From NCBI RefSeq assembly GCF_900101815.1, contig NZ_FNAO01000003.1:475109-539108 (forward strand): a DNA stretch of 64,000 bases. The letters run 5' to 3'. Positions 1-9,834 of the stretch are shown in pieces (position 1 is the first letter of the stretch; each line of letters opens with the position of its first letter). Made by a program: the position numbers and the translations under genes. Below the pieces are notes generated by a model. That model saw nothing but the letters and a program-made list of their open reading frames with translations. It had not been told where the DNA came from and did not search any database. The DNA comes from Pricia antarctica. Lineage in GTDB: Bacteria > Bacteroidota > Bacteroidia > Flavobacteriales > Flavobacteriaceae.

Positions 1-509
1 CTGTTATACTATGCACACGTCTTGAGTTGCTCTTTTACATACGTTTTTCACATTTTTCGTTCTAATTTTGTCTTTCTTTCTCACCGTAGCTTCGCTAAGT
101 GGCCAAAAGACCCTTCATTCGAGCACAAAAGGCGAAAAACTCGGTTCCGAACAACAACTCAAGACGAGTTCAGTACTGCAAGAATATAAATTCTAATAGA
201 ATTGCACCTCATGATTAGCAAATAATTAAGGATGCCTGCTGTTGAACCTTGCAACGTTTTTTCTTCCATCCCACTAATAATTTTTGATTATTTTTGCTAC
301 AAAGAAATGGCAAGTATTGTGTTAAGCCTATGGTGTTGGTCAAGCCGCAGTTAGTTTTTGCCAGGTCAAGGCACAACACATCGAAAGCTGTGGACAAGTC
401 GAATCGAAGGCAAGACATAGCCGTAGCTAGGGAATCATTCTTTAATGCAGAACTAGTTAAAATGAACAAGGCTCGGGCCGTCTAAAACCGTTGTAACACA
501 ACACTAAGG
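1..509. other. Non-coding stretch upstream of pyrH
   Basis: No recognisable gene. In many Flavobacteria rpsB and tsf precede pyrH, but no tsf sequence is visible here. A frame open from about 26 to 196 on the plus strand reads like a hydrophobic signal segment followed by a polar tail but has no start codon. A perfect 12-base inverted repeat (18-29 against 155-166) flanks much of that frame. Short frames at 215-485 on both strands resemble nothing I know. Confidence 0.5.
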
Positions 510-1217
510 ATGCAATACAAAAGGATACTTTTAAAACTCAGCGGCGAAGCTTTGATGGGCGAAAAGCAATACGGAATAGACCCGGAACGACTTGCGGAGT
601 ACGCCGAAGAAATCAAGGAAGTAGCTGATAAAGGTGTGGAAGTCGCCATCGTAATTGGGGGCGGAAATATCTTTAGGGGCCTTACCGGTGCTGCCACCGG
701 TATGGATCGGGTACAAGGCGACCATATGGGGATGCTGGCGACCGTAATCAATGGCCTGGCACTACAAAGTGCGCTGGAAATTACCGGAGTACAGACCCGG
801 TTACAATCGGCCATACAAATCAACGAGGTGGCCGAACCTTTTATCCGAAGACGGGCGATGCGCCATCTTGAAAAAGGTCGGGTGGTCATTTTCGGTGGAG
901 GAACCGGAAATCCGTATTTTACCACGGATTCTGCTGCGGTGCTACGCGCCATTGAAATCGAGGCCGATGTAATCCTGAAAGGAACCCGGGTTGATGGTAT
1001 CTATACTTCCGATCCTGAAAAAGATAAAAACGCCACCAAATTCGATACCATTTCTTTTGCTGATGTGCTTTTAAAGGGATTGAAGGTAATGGATACGACC
1101 GCCTTTACACTAAGTCAAGAAAACGAACTACCAATAGTAGTATTCGACATGAACAAAAGAGGCAATCTCTTGAAGTTGGTCGAAGGCCATAATATAGGTA
1201 CCGTTGTGAATCTTTAA
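510..1217 (+). CDS. pyrH: UMP kinase
   Basis: Phosphorylates UMP to UDP with ATP in the cytoplasm, a step of pyrimidine nucleotide synthesis. The 235-residue length is typical of bacterial PyrH of the amino-acid-kinase fold. Visible landmarks are the N-terminal KLSGEAL phosphate-binding segment (9-15), GGGNIFRG (50-57), the DRVQGDHMG segment near 66 and [10 protein letters not shown] near 131, which binds phosphate and nucleotide. The ATG at 510 gives the conserved N-terminus. It lies 44 bases before frr, the usual pyrH-frr pairing, and the two are probably cotranscribed up to the terminator behind frr. Confidence 0.97.
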   Translation: MQYKRILLKLSGEALMGEKQYGIDPERLAEYAEEIKEVADKGVEVAIVIGGGNIFRGLTGAATGMDRVQGDHMGMLATVINGLALQSALEITGVQTRLQSAIQINEVAEPFIRRRAMRHLEKGRVVIFGGGTGNPYFTTDSAAVLRAIEIEADVILKGTRVDGIYTSDPEKDKNATKFDTISFADVLLKGLKVMDTTAFTLSQENELPIVVFDMNKRGNLLKLVEGHNIGTVVNL

Positions 1218-1261
1218 GTTACCGTTTTAACTTTTTTTAGATTTTATTTTATATTTGAACT

Positions 1262-1816
1262 ATGAACGAAGACGTACAGTTTATATTGGATTCCGCAAAG
1301 GAAGGCATGGTAGACGCCATCAAACATTTGGAAAAAGAATTTATGAAAATCCGTGCCGGCAAGGCCAATCCGGCAATGCTATCTTCCGTTATGGTAGATT
1401 ATTACGGTTCGGATACGCCACTTTCACAAGTAGCCAACATCAACACACCCGACGGCCGTACAATTTCGGTACAACCTTGGGAAAAAAACATGCTACAGCC
1501 CATACAAACGGCTATCACGAACGCAAATCTGGGCTTTAATCCTATGAACAACGGTGATTTCGTTATCATTAACGTGCCACCGTTAACAGAGGAACGTCGT
1601 ATTCAGTTGACCAAACAGGCAAAGGCCGAGGCTGAGGATGCCAAAGTAGGCGTGCGAAATGCCCGCCAAGACGCCAACAAAGAAATTCGGGACCTTGACG
1701 TTTCCGAAGACCTGCAAAAAAACGCTGAAGTCGACGTGCAAGAGCTCACCAATATCTATAGCAAAAAAATAGATGTCTTTTTGGAAGCCAAAGAAGCGGA
1801 GATTATGAAGGTGTAA
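1262..1816 (+). CDS. frr: Ribosome recycling factor
   Basis: Splits the post-termination ribosome together with EF-G so that subunits can be reused. The 184 residues match the family length of about 185. The N-terminal helix, the conserved GKANPAML stretch (about 36-43) and the PPLTEERR segment (about 104-111) are all present, followed by the long C-terminal helices of the three-helix bundle. It is the second gene of the pyrH-frr unit and is followed 26 bases later by a strong intrinsic terminator. Confidence 0.97.
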   Translation: MNEDVQFILDSAKEGMVDAIKHLEKEFMKIRAGKANPAMLSSVMVDYYGSDTPLSQVANINTPDGRTISVQPWEKNMLQPIQTAITNANLGFNPMNNGDFVIINVPPLTEERRIQLTKQAKAEAEDAKVGVRNARQDANKEIRDLDVSEDLQKNAEVDVQELTNIYSKKIDVFLEAKEAEIMKV

Positions 1817-1841
1817 GGTTTTACGGAATTTATAATTTTTG

Positions 1842-1867
1842 AAAAGCGGCCTAAAAGCCGCTTTTTT
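1842..1867 (+). terminator. Intrinsic terminator after frr
   Basis: A 9-base stem (AAAAGCGGC paired with GCCGCTTTT) closes a 6-base loop and runs into a T-tract. It ends the pyrH-frr unit and separates it from the exporter gene that starts about 27 bases later. Confidence 0.9.
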
Positions 1868-1893
1868 CGATTGGTGTATCATTTTATTTGGTA

Positions 1894-4341
1894 ATGCACC
1901 TGAAGACATCCAATCGTTCCCTACCTTTGCTTTTGGCAAAAAACTACAAAATTAACGTGGGGAACTTCACAAAAGGCTTTTGGGAAAAAACGGCGAATAT
2001 CATTCTCCGTAACCGGATTTTAATATTGGTCTTGATTGCCTTGTTTACCATCTTTCTGGGCATGCAGTGGAAGAACATGCGGTTCAGTAACTCGACGGCC
2101 AATCTCTTGCCTGATGACCATCCCGTCAATATCGAGTATCAGCACTTTCTGCAAACCTTCGGCGAAGAAGGCAACGCCATCGTTTTTGGTATTAGGGATT
2201 CGTCGTTATTCACGCCTTCAAAATTGAACCGTTGGAATAAGTTCAGTAAGCAATTGGCCGCTTTTCCCGAAATCGATTATGTACTTTCCCTTGACAATTT
2301 AAAAGAGCTTAAAAGGGATACGACGGATCAAAAATTTGTTCTCAAGCCCCTGATAAGCTCGGAGGTCAGATCACAGTCTCAAATCGACTCGTTAACCGAC
2401 CATCTTTTTAACGACCTGCCCTTTTACGATAATTTACTGTTCAACAAAGAAAGCGGCACCATAAGAACAATCGCCAATCTCGATAAGGAAATCGTAAACA
2501 CCTCGGTCAGGAAAGATTTTATACTGCAGGAGGTCAACGATCTGGTCGCCGATTTTGAATCGGATACCGGTCTGGACGTACACGTGTCCGGCATGCCGTA
2601 CATACGTACCATGAACTCCCAAAGTATTATCGACGAAATAGGAAAGTTCATTGGTGCGGCATTGCTGGTCACTTCGCTGATTTTCTTTTTCTTTTTCAGA
2701 AGTTTTCGGGCTACCCTGATTTCTATGTGTGTTGTTATCATCGGGGTGATGTGGGCCTTTGGTATTTTAGGATTACTGCAATATGAAATCACGGTACTGA
2801 CCGCATTGATTCCACCGCTAATCATCGTTATCGGAATTCCAAACTGCATCTTTTTGATCAACAAGTATCAACAAGAGGTACAAAAGCATGGTAACCAAGC
2901 TCTTTCTTTGCAGCGCGTCATTTCAAAAATTGGCAACGCGACCCTCATGACCAATATGACGACGGCATCCGGTTTTGCGACCTTCATCATCACCGACAGC
3001 AAGCTGTTGACAGAATTTGGAATTGTAGCCTCCTTAAATATTATTGGTATTTTTATTCTTTCCCTACTGATCATCCCTATTGTCTACAGCTATTTGTCCC
3101 TTCCGAAAGACCGGCACTTAAAGCATTTGAACAAAAAATGGATCGACGCTTTTGTCAATAAGATGGAACATCTCGTACGGAACAAAAGAATTGCGGTATA
3201 TATCGTGTCGGTAAGCCTTGTCATCGCCAGTATTATCGGCATGTATCAAATTAAGATTTCAGGAAGCCCGATTGAGGATATGCCCAAAAACGCACAGTTC
3301 TTCAAGGATATCCGGTTTTTTGAGGCGGAGTTCGACGGTATAATGCCCATAGAGATAGTCGTCGACACCAAGCGGCCCAAAGGGGTAATGAACGCGACTA
3401 CTCTGAAGAAGCTAGACCAGCTGGACGAGGTGATTACGGAAATTCCCGAACTATCACAACCGCTTTCCGTGGTGAACCTGGTAAAATATTCGAAACAGGC
3501 CTTTTATAACGGCCTCCCCAAATATTATCAACTACCGACCAAGCAGGAGACGAATTTTATTTTAAGCGTTGCCCAAAAATCAGAAGGGAATGGGAATTTG
3601 CTGAAAAGTTTCGTGGACAGCACAGGCCAAACCGCCCGTATGACGACGTTCATTCAAGACGTCAAGACCGACCGAATGGAGGAAATCATTGACAAGCTCT
3701 CAGAGAACCTTAACAAGTTTTTTCCACCCGAACGCTACGAAACATATATGACGGGTAGTGCCCTGCTATTTTTGCAAGGCACCAAATATCTGGTGAAAAA
3801 CCTGGTATTGTCGCTGGCCTTTGCCATCTTTCTGATTGCCGTTTTTATGGCGTATCTGTTCCGGTCTTTTCGAATGATTGTCATATCGTTAATACCCAAT
3901 CTGCTTCCCTTACTCATCACCGCAGGTATTATGGGCTATATAGGGGTGCCTATCAAACCCTCCACCATTCTTGTATTCAGCATTGCATTTGGTATTTCGG
4001 TAGACGATACTATCCATTTTTTGGCGAAATACCGACAAGAACTTATCGTAAACCATTGGCAAATAAAAAAATCGGTCTATGCGGCCTTGCGGGAAACGGG
4101 GGTCAGTATGTTCTACACCTCTATTGTGCTGTTCTTCGGATTTTCGGTCTTCATCATCTCGGATTTCGGCGGCACGGTGGCCCTAGGTTCCCTCGTATCG
4201 GCTACTTTACTTTTCGCCATGATGTCTAATCTGATTCTGCTTCCCTCGTTATTACTGTCTTTAGAGCGGAACATCGCCAGCAAGGAGTTTCTGAAAGAAC
4301 CCCAAATCGACATTCTCCCTAAGGATGAAGATGTCAAATAG
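1894..4341 (+). CDS. MMPL/RND-superfamily exporter with sterol-sensing-like domain
   Basis: Integral inner-membrane protein of about 815 residues, probably a lipid or hydrophobic-compound exporter driven by the proton gradient; the substrate is unknown. It shows the duplicated RND topology: a first membrane helix near residues 32-52, a large periplasmic loop, a helix cluster at about 245-400, a second lone helix near 430, a second periplasmic loop, and a final cluster at about 620-790. The motif GISVDDTIHF in the last cluster carries the acidic pair typical of MMPL proteins. The frame opens with a TTG at 1888; I prefer the ATG at 1894. A GTG at about 1957, just before the conserved segment preceding helix 1, is another possibility. 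Confidence 0.85.
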   Translation: MHLKTSNRSLPLLLAKNYKINVGNFTKGFWEKTANIILRNRILILVLIALFTIFLGMQWKNMRFSNSTANLLPDDHPVNIEYQHFLQTFGEEGNAIVFGIRDSSLFTPSKLNRWNKFSKQLAAFPEIDYVLSLDNLKELKRDTTDQKFVLKPLISSEVRSQSQIDSLTDHLFNDLPFYDNLLFNKESGTIRTIANLDKEIVNTSVRKDFILQEVNDLVADFESDTGLDVHVSGMPYIRTMNSQSIIDEIGKFIGAALLVTSLIFFFFFRSFRATLISMCVVIIGVMWAFGILGLLQYEITVLTALIPPLIIVIGIPNCIFLINKYQQEVQKHGNQALSLQRVISKIGNATLMTNMTTASGFATFIITDSKLLTEFGIVASLNIIGIFILSLLIIPIVYSYLSLPKDRHLKHLNKKWIDAFVNKMEHLVRNKRIAVYIVSVSLVIASIIGMYQIKISGSPIEDMPKNAQFFKDIRFFEAEFDGIMPIEIVVDTKRPKGVMNATTLKKLDQLDEVITEIPELSQPLSVVNLVKYSKQAFYNGLPKYYQLPTKQETNFILSVAQKSEGNGNLLKSFVDSTGQTARMTTFIQDVKTDRMEEIIDKLSENLNKFFPPERYETYMTGSALLFLQGTKYLVKNLVLSLAFAIFLIAVFMAYLFRSFRMIVISLIPNLLPLLITAGIMGYIGVPIKPSTILVFSIAFGISVDDTIHFLAKYRQELIVNHWQIKKSVYAALRETGVSMFYTSIVLFFGFSVFIISDFGGTVALGSLVSATLLFAMMSNLILLPSLLLSLERNIASKEFLKEPQIDILPKDEDVK

Positions 4342-4377
4342 GCTAAAAATCCTATCTTTGCGCATCAAATTTTAGGC

Positions 4378-5811
4378 ATGACATCGAACAGCGTAAAGGA
4401 ATTACTTTCCAAGAATTTAATAGTACAGGAAGTCGTGGTAAACGGATGGGTCAAATCCTTCCGCAGCAATCGTTTTATTGCCCTGAACGATGGGTCGACC
4501 CTGGCCAACATTCAGTGTGTAGTCGACTTTGAAAAACTCGATGAACACGTATTAAAACAGATTCATACCGGAGCGGCTTTAAAGGTCAGTGGCACTTTGG
4601 TTGAGAGCCAAGGCTCTGGCCAAAGCGTTGAGATACAGGTCAAGGATATTTTTGTGCATGGTGGTGCGAATCCGGATACCTACCCCATTCAACCCAAAAA
4701 ACATTCCCTGGAATTTCTACGGGAAAAGGCTCATTTACGTATACGCACCAATACTTTTGCTGCAATTATGCGCGTGCGATCCGCTTTGTCGTTTGCAATA
4801 CACCAGTATTTCACCGAGAACGGATTTTATTACTTCCACTCCCCTATCATTACAGGATCCGATGCCGAAGGCGCGGGCGAAATGTTCAGGGTAACGACTT
4901 TGGAAGGAAAAAATCCCCCCCTAAATGAAGACGGGTCAATCAACTTTAAGGAAGACTTCTTCGGAAAGGAAACCAACCTGACCGTATCGGGACAACTTGA
5001 GGCGGAAGCCTATGCCATGGCGCTGGGCAAAGTGTATACGTTCGGACCGACGTTCAGGGCAGAAAATTCAAACACGTCAAGACACCTTGCCGAATTTTGG
5101 ATGGTCGAACCCGAAGTGGCCTTTAATGACCTAGATGATAACATGGACCTAGCGGAGGATTTCATCAAAAAGGTCGTACAGTACATCTTGCAACATTGCG
5201 GGGAAGATTTACAGTTTTTGGAAAAGCGCTTGTTGGATGAGGAAAAATCCAAACCCCAGGCCGAACGCAGTGCAATGCCCTTGATCGAAAAATTGAAATT
5301 CGTTGCTGAAAATACCTTTCAAAGGGTTACCTATACCGAGGCTATCGAGATTTTACGAAATAGCAAGCCCAACAAAAAGAAAAAATTCCAATATATCATC
5401 GACGAATGGGGCGCCGATCTGCAAAGCGAACACGAGCGGTATTTGGTCGAAAAACATTTTAAATGTCCCGTTATCCTATTTGACTATCCCGCAAAAATAA
5501 AAGCGTTCTATATGCGTTTAAACGAGGATGGAAAAACGGTACGCGCCATGGATATCCTTTTTCCCGGTATCGGGGAAATTGTCGGTGGTTCACAACGTGA
5601 GGAACGTTTGGAGGTCTTAAAAGAAAAGATGGCCGCCCTGAATATACCCGAAGAAGAGCTGTGGTGGTACCTCGATCTGCGCAAGTTCGGCTCTGCGGTA
5701 CATAGTGGTTTCGGACTCGGTTTTGAGCGTCTTGTGCTATTTGCAACGGGCATGGGCAATATCAGGGATGTAATTCCGTTTCCTAGAACCCCCCAGAATG
5801 CCGAGTTCTGA
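4378..5811 (+). CDS. asnS: Asparaginyl-tRNA synthetase
   Basis: Charges tRNA-Asn with asparagine. Class IIb synthetase of 477 residues: an N-terminal OB-fold anticodon-binding domain (about 15-105) and a class II catalytic core. Motif 2 begins with [16 protein letters not shown] (about 227-242) and motif 3 is [12 protein letters not shown] near the C-terminus. The asparagine-specific form is favoured over AspRS by length and by the continuous catalytic core without the bacterial AspRS insertion. It is followed by rpoN after 38 bases, an arrangement I recall from many Flavobacteria. Confidence 0.96.
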   Translation: MTSNSVKELLSKNLIVQEVVVNGWVKSFRSNRFIALNDGSTLANIQCVVDFEKLDEHVLKQIHTGAALKVSGTLVESQGSGQSVEIQVKDIFVHGGANPDTYPIQPKKHSLEFLREKAHLRIRTNTFAAIMRVRSALSFAIHQYFTENGFYYFHSPIITGSDAEGAGEMFRVTTLEGKNPPLNEDGSINFKEDFFGKETNLTVSGQLEAEAYAMALGKVYTFGPTFRAENSNTSRHLAEFWMVEPEVAFNDLDDNMDLAEDFIKKVVQYILQHCGEDLQFLEKRLLDEEKSKPQAERSAMPLIEKLKFVAENTFQRVTYTEAIEILRNSKPNKKKKFQYIIDEWGADLQSEHERYLVEKHFKCPVILFDYPAKIKAFYMRLNEDGKTVRAMDILFPGIGEIVGGSQREERLEVLKEKMAALNIPEEELWWYLDLRKFGSAVHSGFGLGFERLVLFATGMGNIRDVIPFPRTPQNAEF

Positions 5812-5849
5812 TCGGAAATCAGTAACTTTATAAAGTAAGATTTGCCCTG

Positions 5850-7313
5850 ATGCTAAAACAACACCTACAGTTCAAGTTATCCCAGAAGCTGTCACCGCAA
5901 CAGATACAGTTGATGAAACTGATTCAGTTGCCCACGCAGGCCTTTGAACAACGGCTGAAACAGGAGCTTGGGGAAAATCCGGCTCTTGAGAACGGAAAGG
6001 AAGAAAACGATTCGACCGATGACCCTTATGATGAATTGTACGACAATGATGAATCGGGGGACAATGAAACCATAGACACCGAAGATATCAATATCGACGA
6101 ATATCTCAGTGATGACGAAATTCCTGATTACCGGACCAAGGCAAATAATTACAGCGCGGACGACGAAGAGAAAAATGTGCCCTACGCCGCCGGAATATCA
6201 TTCACCCAATATCTGCTCAACCAACTCAATACGGTATATCTCAACGACGAGGAATGGAGCATCGCCGAATTTTTGGTCGGTAGTGTGGACGAAAGCGGCT
6301 ATATACGCAGACCCTTATCCGATATACTTGACGATTTGGCCTTTACCCAAAACATCTACACCGAAGAAAAGACCATTGAAAAGGTACTCAAAATAATTCA
6401 AAATTTAGATCCTCCGGGGGTGGCCGCCCGTTCGCTTAAAGAATGCTTGATCATTCAGCTTGAGAGAAAAAATCCAACCCCAAAAATCGAACTGGCTATT
6501 GCCATTTTGGATAAATCTTTCGATCAATTCACAAAGAAACACTACAAGAAACTACTCCAAAAACATGCTATTTCCGAAGAACAGCTCAAAGATGCCATTT
6601 CGGAAGTCGAAAGGCTGAACCCCAAACCGGGCGGATCGTATTCAGGCAACAATCGCATGGTGGAACACGTGGTTCCTGATTTTTCAATACGTATTGTTGA
6701 TGGAGAACTCGAACTTTCCCTCAATGGCAGAAATGCCCCTGAATTACACGTATCCCGAGAATACAGCAACATGTTGAAAGGCTACAAGGAAGCTAAAAGC
6801 AAAACCAAATCACAAAAAGACACCGTACAGTTCATCAAGCAAAAGCTCGACGCAGCTAAATGGTTCATCGATGCCATCCGCCAGCGACAGCAAACCCTAT
6901 TCGTTACGATGAGTTCCATCATGAACTATCAAAAAGCCTATTTTTTGAGCGGTGACGAGCGAGACCTACGCCCCATGATTCTAAAAGATATTGCGGATGA
7001 AATCGATATGGACGTTTCAACCGTTTCCCGGGTGGCCAACAGTAAATATGTCGACACCCCTTATGGCACCAAGTTAATCAAGGAATACTTTTCCGAATCC
7101 ATGAAGAACGATCAAGGGGAAGATGTTTCCACCAAGGAAATAAAGAAAATACTGGAAACCGTAATCACCGACGAACAGAAAAAAAAACCGCTTACCGACG
7201 ACAAGTTGGCCGCCATACTCAAGGAAAAAGGCTATCCCATTGCCCGGCGGACCGTAGCAAAGTATAGGGAACAACTTGACATTCCCGTGGCACGGTTACG
7301 AAAGAAAATCTAA
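5850..7313 (+). CDS. rpoN: RNA polymerase sigma-54 factor
   Basis: Directs RNA polymerase to -24/-12 promoters that need an enhancer-binding activator. The 487 residues contain the glutamine-rich region I (about 3-50, with KLSQKLSPQQIQLMKLIQLP), a very acidic region II (about 50-115), the core-binding domain, the helix-turn-helix region and, close to the end, the RpoN box seen as ARRTVAKYRE. The stop codon TAA overlaps the ATG of the next gene by one base (TAATG), so the two are translationally coupled. Confidence 0.96.
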   Translation: MLKQHLQFKLSQKLSPQQIQLMKLIQLPTQAFEQRLKQELGENPALENGKEENDSTDDPYDELYDNDESGDNETIDTEDINIDEYLSDDEIPDYRTKANNYSADDEEKNVPYAAGISFTQYLLNQLNTVYLNDEEWSIAEFLVGSVDESGYIRRPLSDILDDLAFTQNIYTEEKTIEKVLKIIQNLDPPGVAARSLKECLIIQLERKNPTPKIELAIAILDKSFDQFTKKHYKKLLQKHAISEEQLKDAISEVERLNPKPGGSYSGNNRMVEHVVPDFSIRIVDGELELSLNGRNAPELHVSREYSNMLKGYKEAKSKTKSQKDTVQFIKQKLDAAKWFIDAIRQRQQTLFVTMSSIMNYQKAYFLSGDERDLRPMILKDIADEIDMDVSTVSRVANSKYVDTPYGTKLIKEYFSESMKNDQGEDVSTKEIKKILETVITDEQKKKPLTDDKLAAILKEKGYPIARRTVAKYREQLDIPVARLRKKI

Positions 7314-7918
7314 TGCGCATTTTCTTTCAGGCCATATCCTATATCTTTCATCCCTTGTTCGTACCCTTGGCCGGTACCTGTGCCTATTTTATGGTCACAC
7401 CGAAATATAGCCCAATCGGGCTTCCGAGCGCCAACATTCTACCTATTTTGATACTTACGGTCATTATTCCTATTATAGCATTCTTTATTTTGAGAAATAT
7501 CGGCCTGATAAAAAGTGTTTTTATACCCGCTATTGAAGCGCGTAAATACCCATTGTACATTCACATAATCTTGTTGCTGATGGTGGTTTACAAAGTAATT
7601 CCCAACGATTACACCCCAGAGCTACATTTTTATTTTTTGGGGCTTATTGCCGCTGCGATGACCGCCCTACTGTTGCTGTTTTTTAAGTTTAAGGTCAGCA
7701 TGCATATGATGGGCATGGGCAACCTGTTCCTATTTTTGGTGTGCCTGAGCATACACTTCGAAATCAATATCACCTTGGCGGTAAGCTTACTCACCTTGGC
7801 AACCGGTCTTGTCGCGACATCGAGGCTTTACCTTAAGGCACATTCGAGACCCGAAATCGTAATCGGTTTTCTGGTCGGGTTGCTCTCGCAGCTGCTATTG
7901 ATAAAATTTTGGTTGTAA
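7313..7918 (+). CDS. Membrane protein resembling PAP2 phosphatases
   Basis: Integral membrane protein of 201 residues with about six hydrophobic segments. Two patches resemble the PAP2 (type 2 phosphatidic acid phosphatase) signature: KVSMHMMG near residue 126 and SRLYLKAHSRPE near 170, in the place of the usual PSGH and SRxxxxxHxxxD motifs. The catalytic residues are not conserved well enough to predict activity. It is coupled to rpoN by a one-base overlap and sits between rpoN and porT. Confidence 0.7.
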   Translation: MRIFFQAISYIFHPLFVPLAGTCAYFMVTPKYSPIGLPSANILPILILTVIIPIIAFFILRNIGLIKSVFIPAIEARKYPLYIHIILLLMVVYKVIPNDYTPELHFYFLGLIAAAMTALLLLFFKFKVSMHMMGMGNLFLFLVCLSIHFEINITLAVSLLTLATGLVATSRLYLKAHSRPEIVIGFLVGLLSQLLLIKFWL

Positions 7919-7922
7919 AAAT

Positions 7923-8618
7923 TCAAAGAATATAGAAAATAAGCCCTATCCGAAGCGGTTTCATCGCGATATCGAGCCCTTCTACCGAAGTGCCATCCTC
8001 AAAAAGATGGTTCAGCGCATAATAGGCGTGTAGATTAAACGTATTGTATCCAAAATTGAAGGTCAGACCATATTGGAATCGACGGATATCTCCGTTGTAG
8101 AAAGACGCACGCTCTTTATCTGTTTTGTTGGAGATATATTTAGAACGCCCTCCGATTACATACCCCAGTTTAACGCCGGCATAGATGCGCCAGAATTTAT
8201 AATCGGTGGCATTGGAGTTCCGCCAACGAAATTCAAATGGCATTTCGAGCATATGGGTCTCGATTTTGCTTCTTTTCAAACTATCGATGTCCGTTATAAC
8301 CGTATATTCAAAGCCGATCGGTGTTTCTTTGGCCCGAAGGTTAGAGTAATAGGAATAGACCCCATAACCCAAACCGACTCCAAAAGCCATTGTACGACTT
8401 CGGTTAATAGGAATATCTTTAATTATACCTGCCTGAAGGCCATAGGAAAGATTACGTTGGTTCACTTTTTCGGGCATGCCCACCAAAAAATTATAGGTAA
8501 GGCCAATATAAAACTGATCTTCGAGGTATTTGTCATCCCGCAAAGTAGAATCGGGATAGACCTGGCTATAGGCCAACAGGGTCAATAAGGAAAATACACC
8601 AAATAAAAAATGTTTCAT
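7923..8618 (-). CDS. porT: PorT/SprT-family protein (type IX secretion, gliding)
   Basis: Probable outer-membrane beta-barrel of 231 residues needed for assembly of the type IX secretion system, the export route for gliding adhesins and C-terminally tagged enzymes in Bacteroidota. There is a signal peptide at 1-18, followed by alternating strands rich in Tyr, Phe and Gly, ending in the hydrophobic/aromatic C-terminus of barrel proteins (RIGLIFYIL). The location beside rpoN and the exbB/exbD cluster agrees with porT loci I recall from Flavobacteria. It is separated from exbD by a terminator and probably has its own promoter. Confidence 0.8.
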   Translation of the reverse strand: MKHFLFGVFSLLTLLAYSQVYPDSTLRDDKYLEDQFYIGLTYNFLVGMPEKVNQRNLSYGLQAGIIKDIPINRSRTMAFGVGLGYGVYSYYSNLRAKETPIGFEYTVITDIDSLKRSKIETHMLEMPFEFRWRNSNATDYKFWRIYAGVKLGYVIGGRSKYISNKTDKERASFYNGDIRRFQYGLTFNFGYNTFNLHAYYALNHLFEDGTSVEGLDIAMKPLRIGLIFYIL

Positions 8619-8635
8619 TAGATAGACGTATTCAA

Positions 8636-8671
8636 ATAAAAAGACGCCTCAAACCTTACGTTTGAAGCGTC
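8636..8671 (-). terminator. Intrinsic terminator downstream of the exb cluster
   Basis: GACGC/GCGTC and CAAAC/GTTTG form an 11-base stem with one mismatch and a 5-base loop; read on the minus strand it is followed by TTTTTATTT. It ends the exbB-exbD transcript before porT. Confidence 0.8.
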
Positions 8672-8697
8672 CTTTCATTAAGTTTTGACGATAATAC

Positions 8698-9180
8698 CTA
8701 TTGCAAATTATTGAACGCGTCACCATCATAGGTTGTGTAGTTGACCTTTAAGGCGTTCACCTTACGCAACTCCTGCTTGATATCGGAAATCAACCCCATG
8801 TTCGCATTCTTGTCCACTTTAAGGGCAATGGTAAGTACGTTCTGAAGGTCTTGAGACTTTTTAGCCCTTTCTTCCAAAATATAGCCCCCAACATCGGAGG
8901 GAGAAGAAAACTTATCGTTCAACTGAATTCGGGCCTCTTTTCCAAACTTACTCGTATACTGCGAAGTAGGCTCACCTACGTAGATATAGATTACTCGATC
9001 TTTCTTTTCCAATTTCTTGGTCTCGCTAGCGTTTGGCAAAGTATTTTCAACCTTCAAGGTATTATCCTTCATAACGGTCACCGTCATAAAAAAGAACAAC
9101 AACATAAAAACGATATCAGGCAGCGAAGCCGTGTTCACCGCTGGCAGACCGGAATCTTTTTTCTTTGCAAACTTTGACAT
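8698..9180 (-). CDS. exbD: ExbD/TolR-family biopolymer transport protein (second copy)
   Basis: Single-pass inner-membrane protein of 160 residues that with ExbB couples the proton gradient to TonB and outer-membrane receptors. The cytoplasmic N-terminus is followed by one helix at about 17-38 (LPDIVFMLLFFFMTVTVM) with the channel aspartate at its start, then a periplasmic domain. It is the last gene of the cluster, 22 bases after another exbD. Two different exbD genes in tandem are common in Bacteroidota and may form a mixed complex. Confidence 0.9.
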   Translation of the reverse strand: MSKFAKKKDSGLPAVNTASLPDIVFMLLFFFMTVTVMKDNTLKVENTLPNASETKKLEKKDRVIYIYVGEPTSQYTSKFGKEARIQLNDKFSSPSDVGGYILEERAKKSQDLQNVLTIALKVDKNANMGLISDIKQELRKVNALKVNYTTYDGDAFNNLQ

Positions 9181-9202
9181 ATCGTATTGATTTAACCTTT
9201 AA

Positions 9203-9829
9203 TTAATTTGATGTATCGGTCTCCGCCTCCGACAATTTCTGTGGAAACAGTTCTTGAATCCGTTTAACCTTTTCCTTCAAGTCATCTTTGACATTCGAGT
9301 CAGTTTCAGGGTCAAGATAATCAGCTTCCATAGTCGTAAAATCCCTGCCGTACAGACGTTGGGCCTCACGGTTTCGAAGATCATTATACGCACCTACCAA
9401 CTCATTCTGGACGGTGATATACGTGCTGTATTTTGTTTCCCTATCGTTTTTCAAAGAAATAATTGCTTTTGCGGGACTATCCGAAGAATCGCCAAGACGT
9501 TTACCCTTGCAATAACTGCAATAATCGGGCGATCCCGAAGGCGCGCCACCATTATCCAAAAAGGCCATAGCCTTTTCCCGCAGTTTCCTAATATCGGTAA
9601 TTTCCTCCTCCACCAGCAATTGTCCGTTGCGGTTTATATTCACCGTAAAGATATTCTTCTCTTTAATAATCGGCGGCTTTTCGGTAGGTGGTTCAATCGG
9701 CGGCAACATACGATCCAGACCTGCATCTGTTTCAATGGTCGTTGTGACCAAGAAAAATATTAACAGTAAGAACGCAATGTCGGCCATTGAGCCGGCATTT
9801 ACCTCTGCTGGTGCTCCTCTTCTAGCCAT
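9203..9829 (-). CDS. exbD: ExbD/TolR-family biopolymer transport protein (first copy)
   Basis: ExbD-like protein of 208 residues, longer than usual. The N-terminal helix (about 17-36) carries the conserved aspartate in NAGSMADIAFLLLIFFLVTT. The periplasmic part contains an insert with a CSYC pair (around 103-106) that could form a disulfide or bind metal; the paralogue downstream lacks it. It starts 5 bases after the small membrane gene and precedes the second exbD, consistent with one operon. Confidence 0.9.
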   Translation of the reverse strand: MARRGAPAEVNAGSMADIAFLLLIFFLVTTTIETDAGLDRMLPPIEPPTEKPPIIKEKNIFTVNINRNGQLLVEEEITDIRKLREKAMAFLDNGGAPSGSPDYCSYCKGKRLGDSSDSPAKAIISLKNDRETKYSTYITVQNELVGAYNDLRNREAQRLYGRDFTTMEADYLDPETDSNVKDDLKEKVKRIQELFPQKLSEAETDTSN

Positions 9830-9834
9830 AGTTT

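Noticed and set aside
215..485. Two opposing short frames upstream of pyrH
   Set aside because: They overlap each other on opposite strands, match no family I know and have no promoter or start context.
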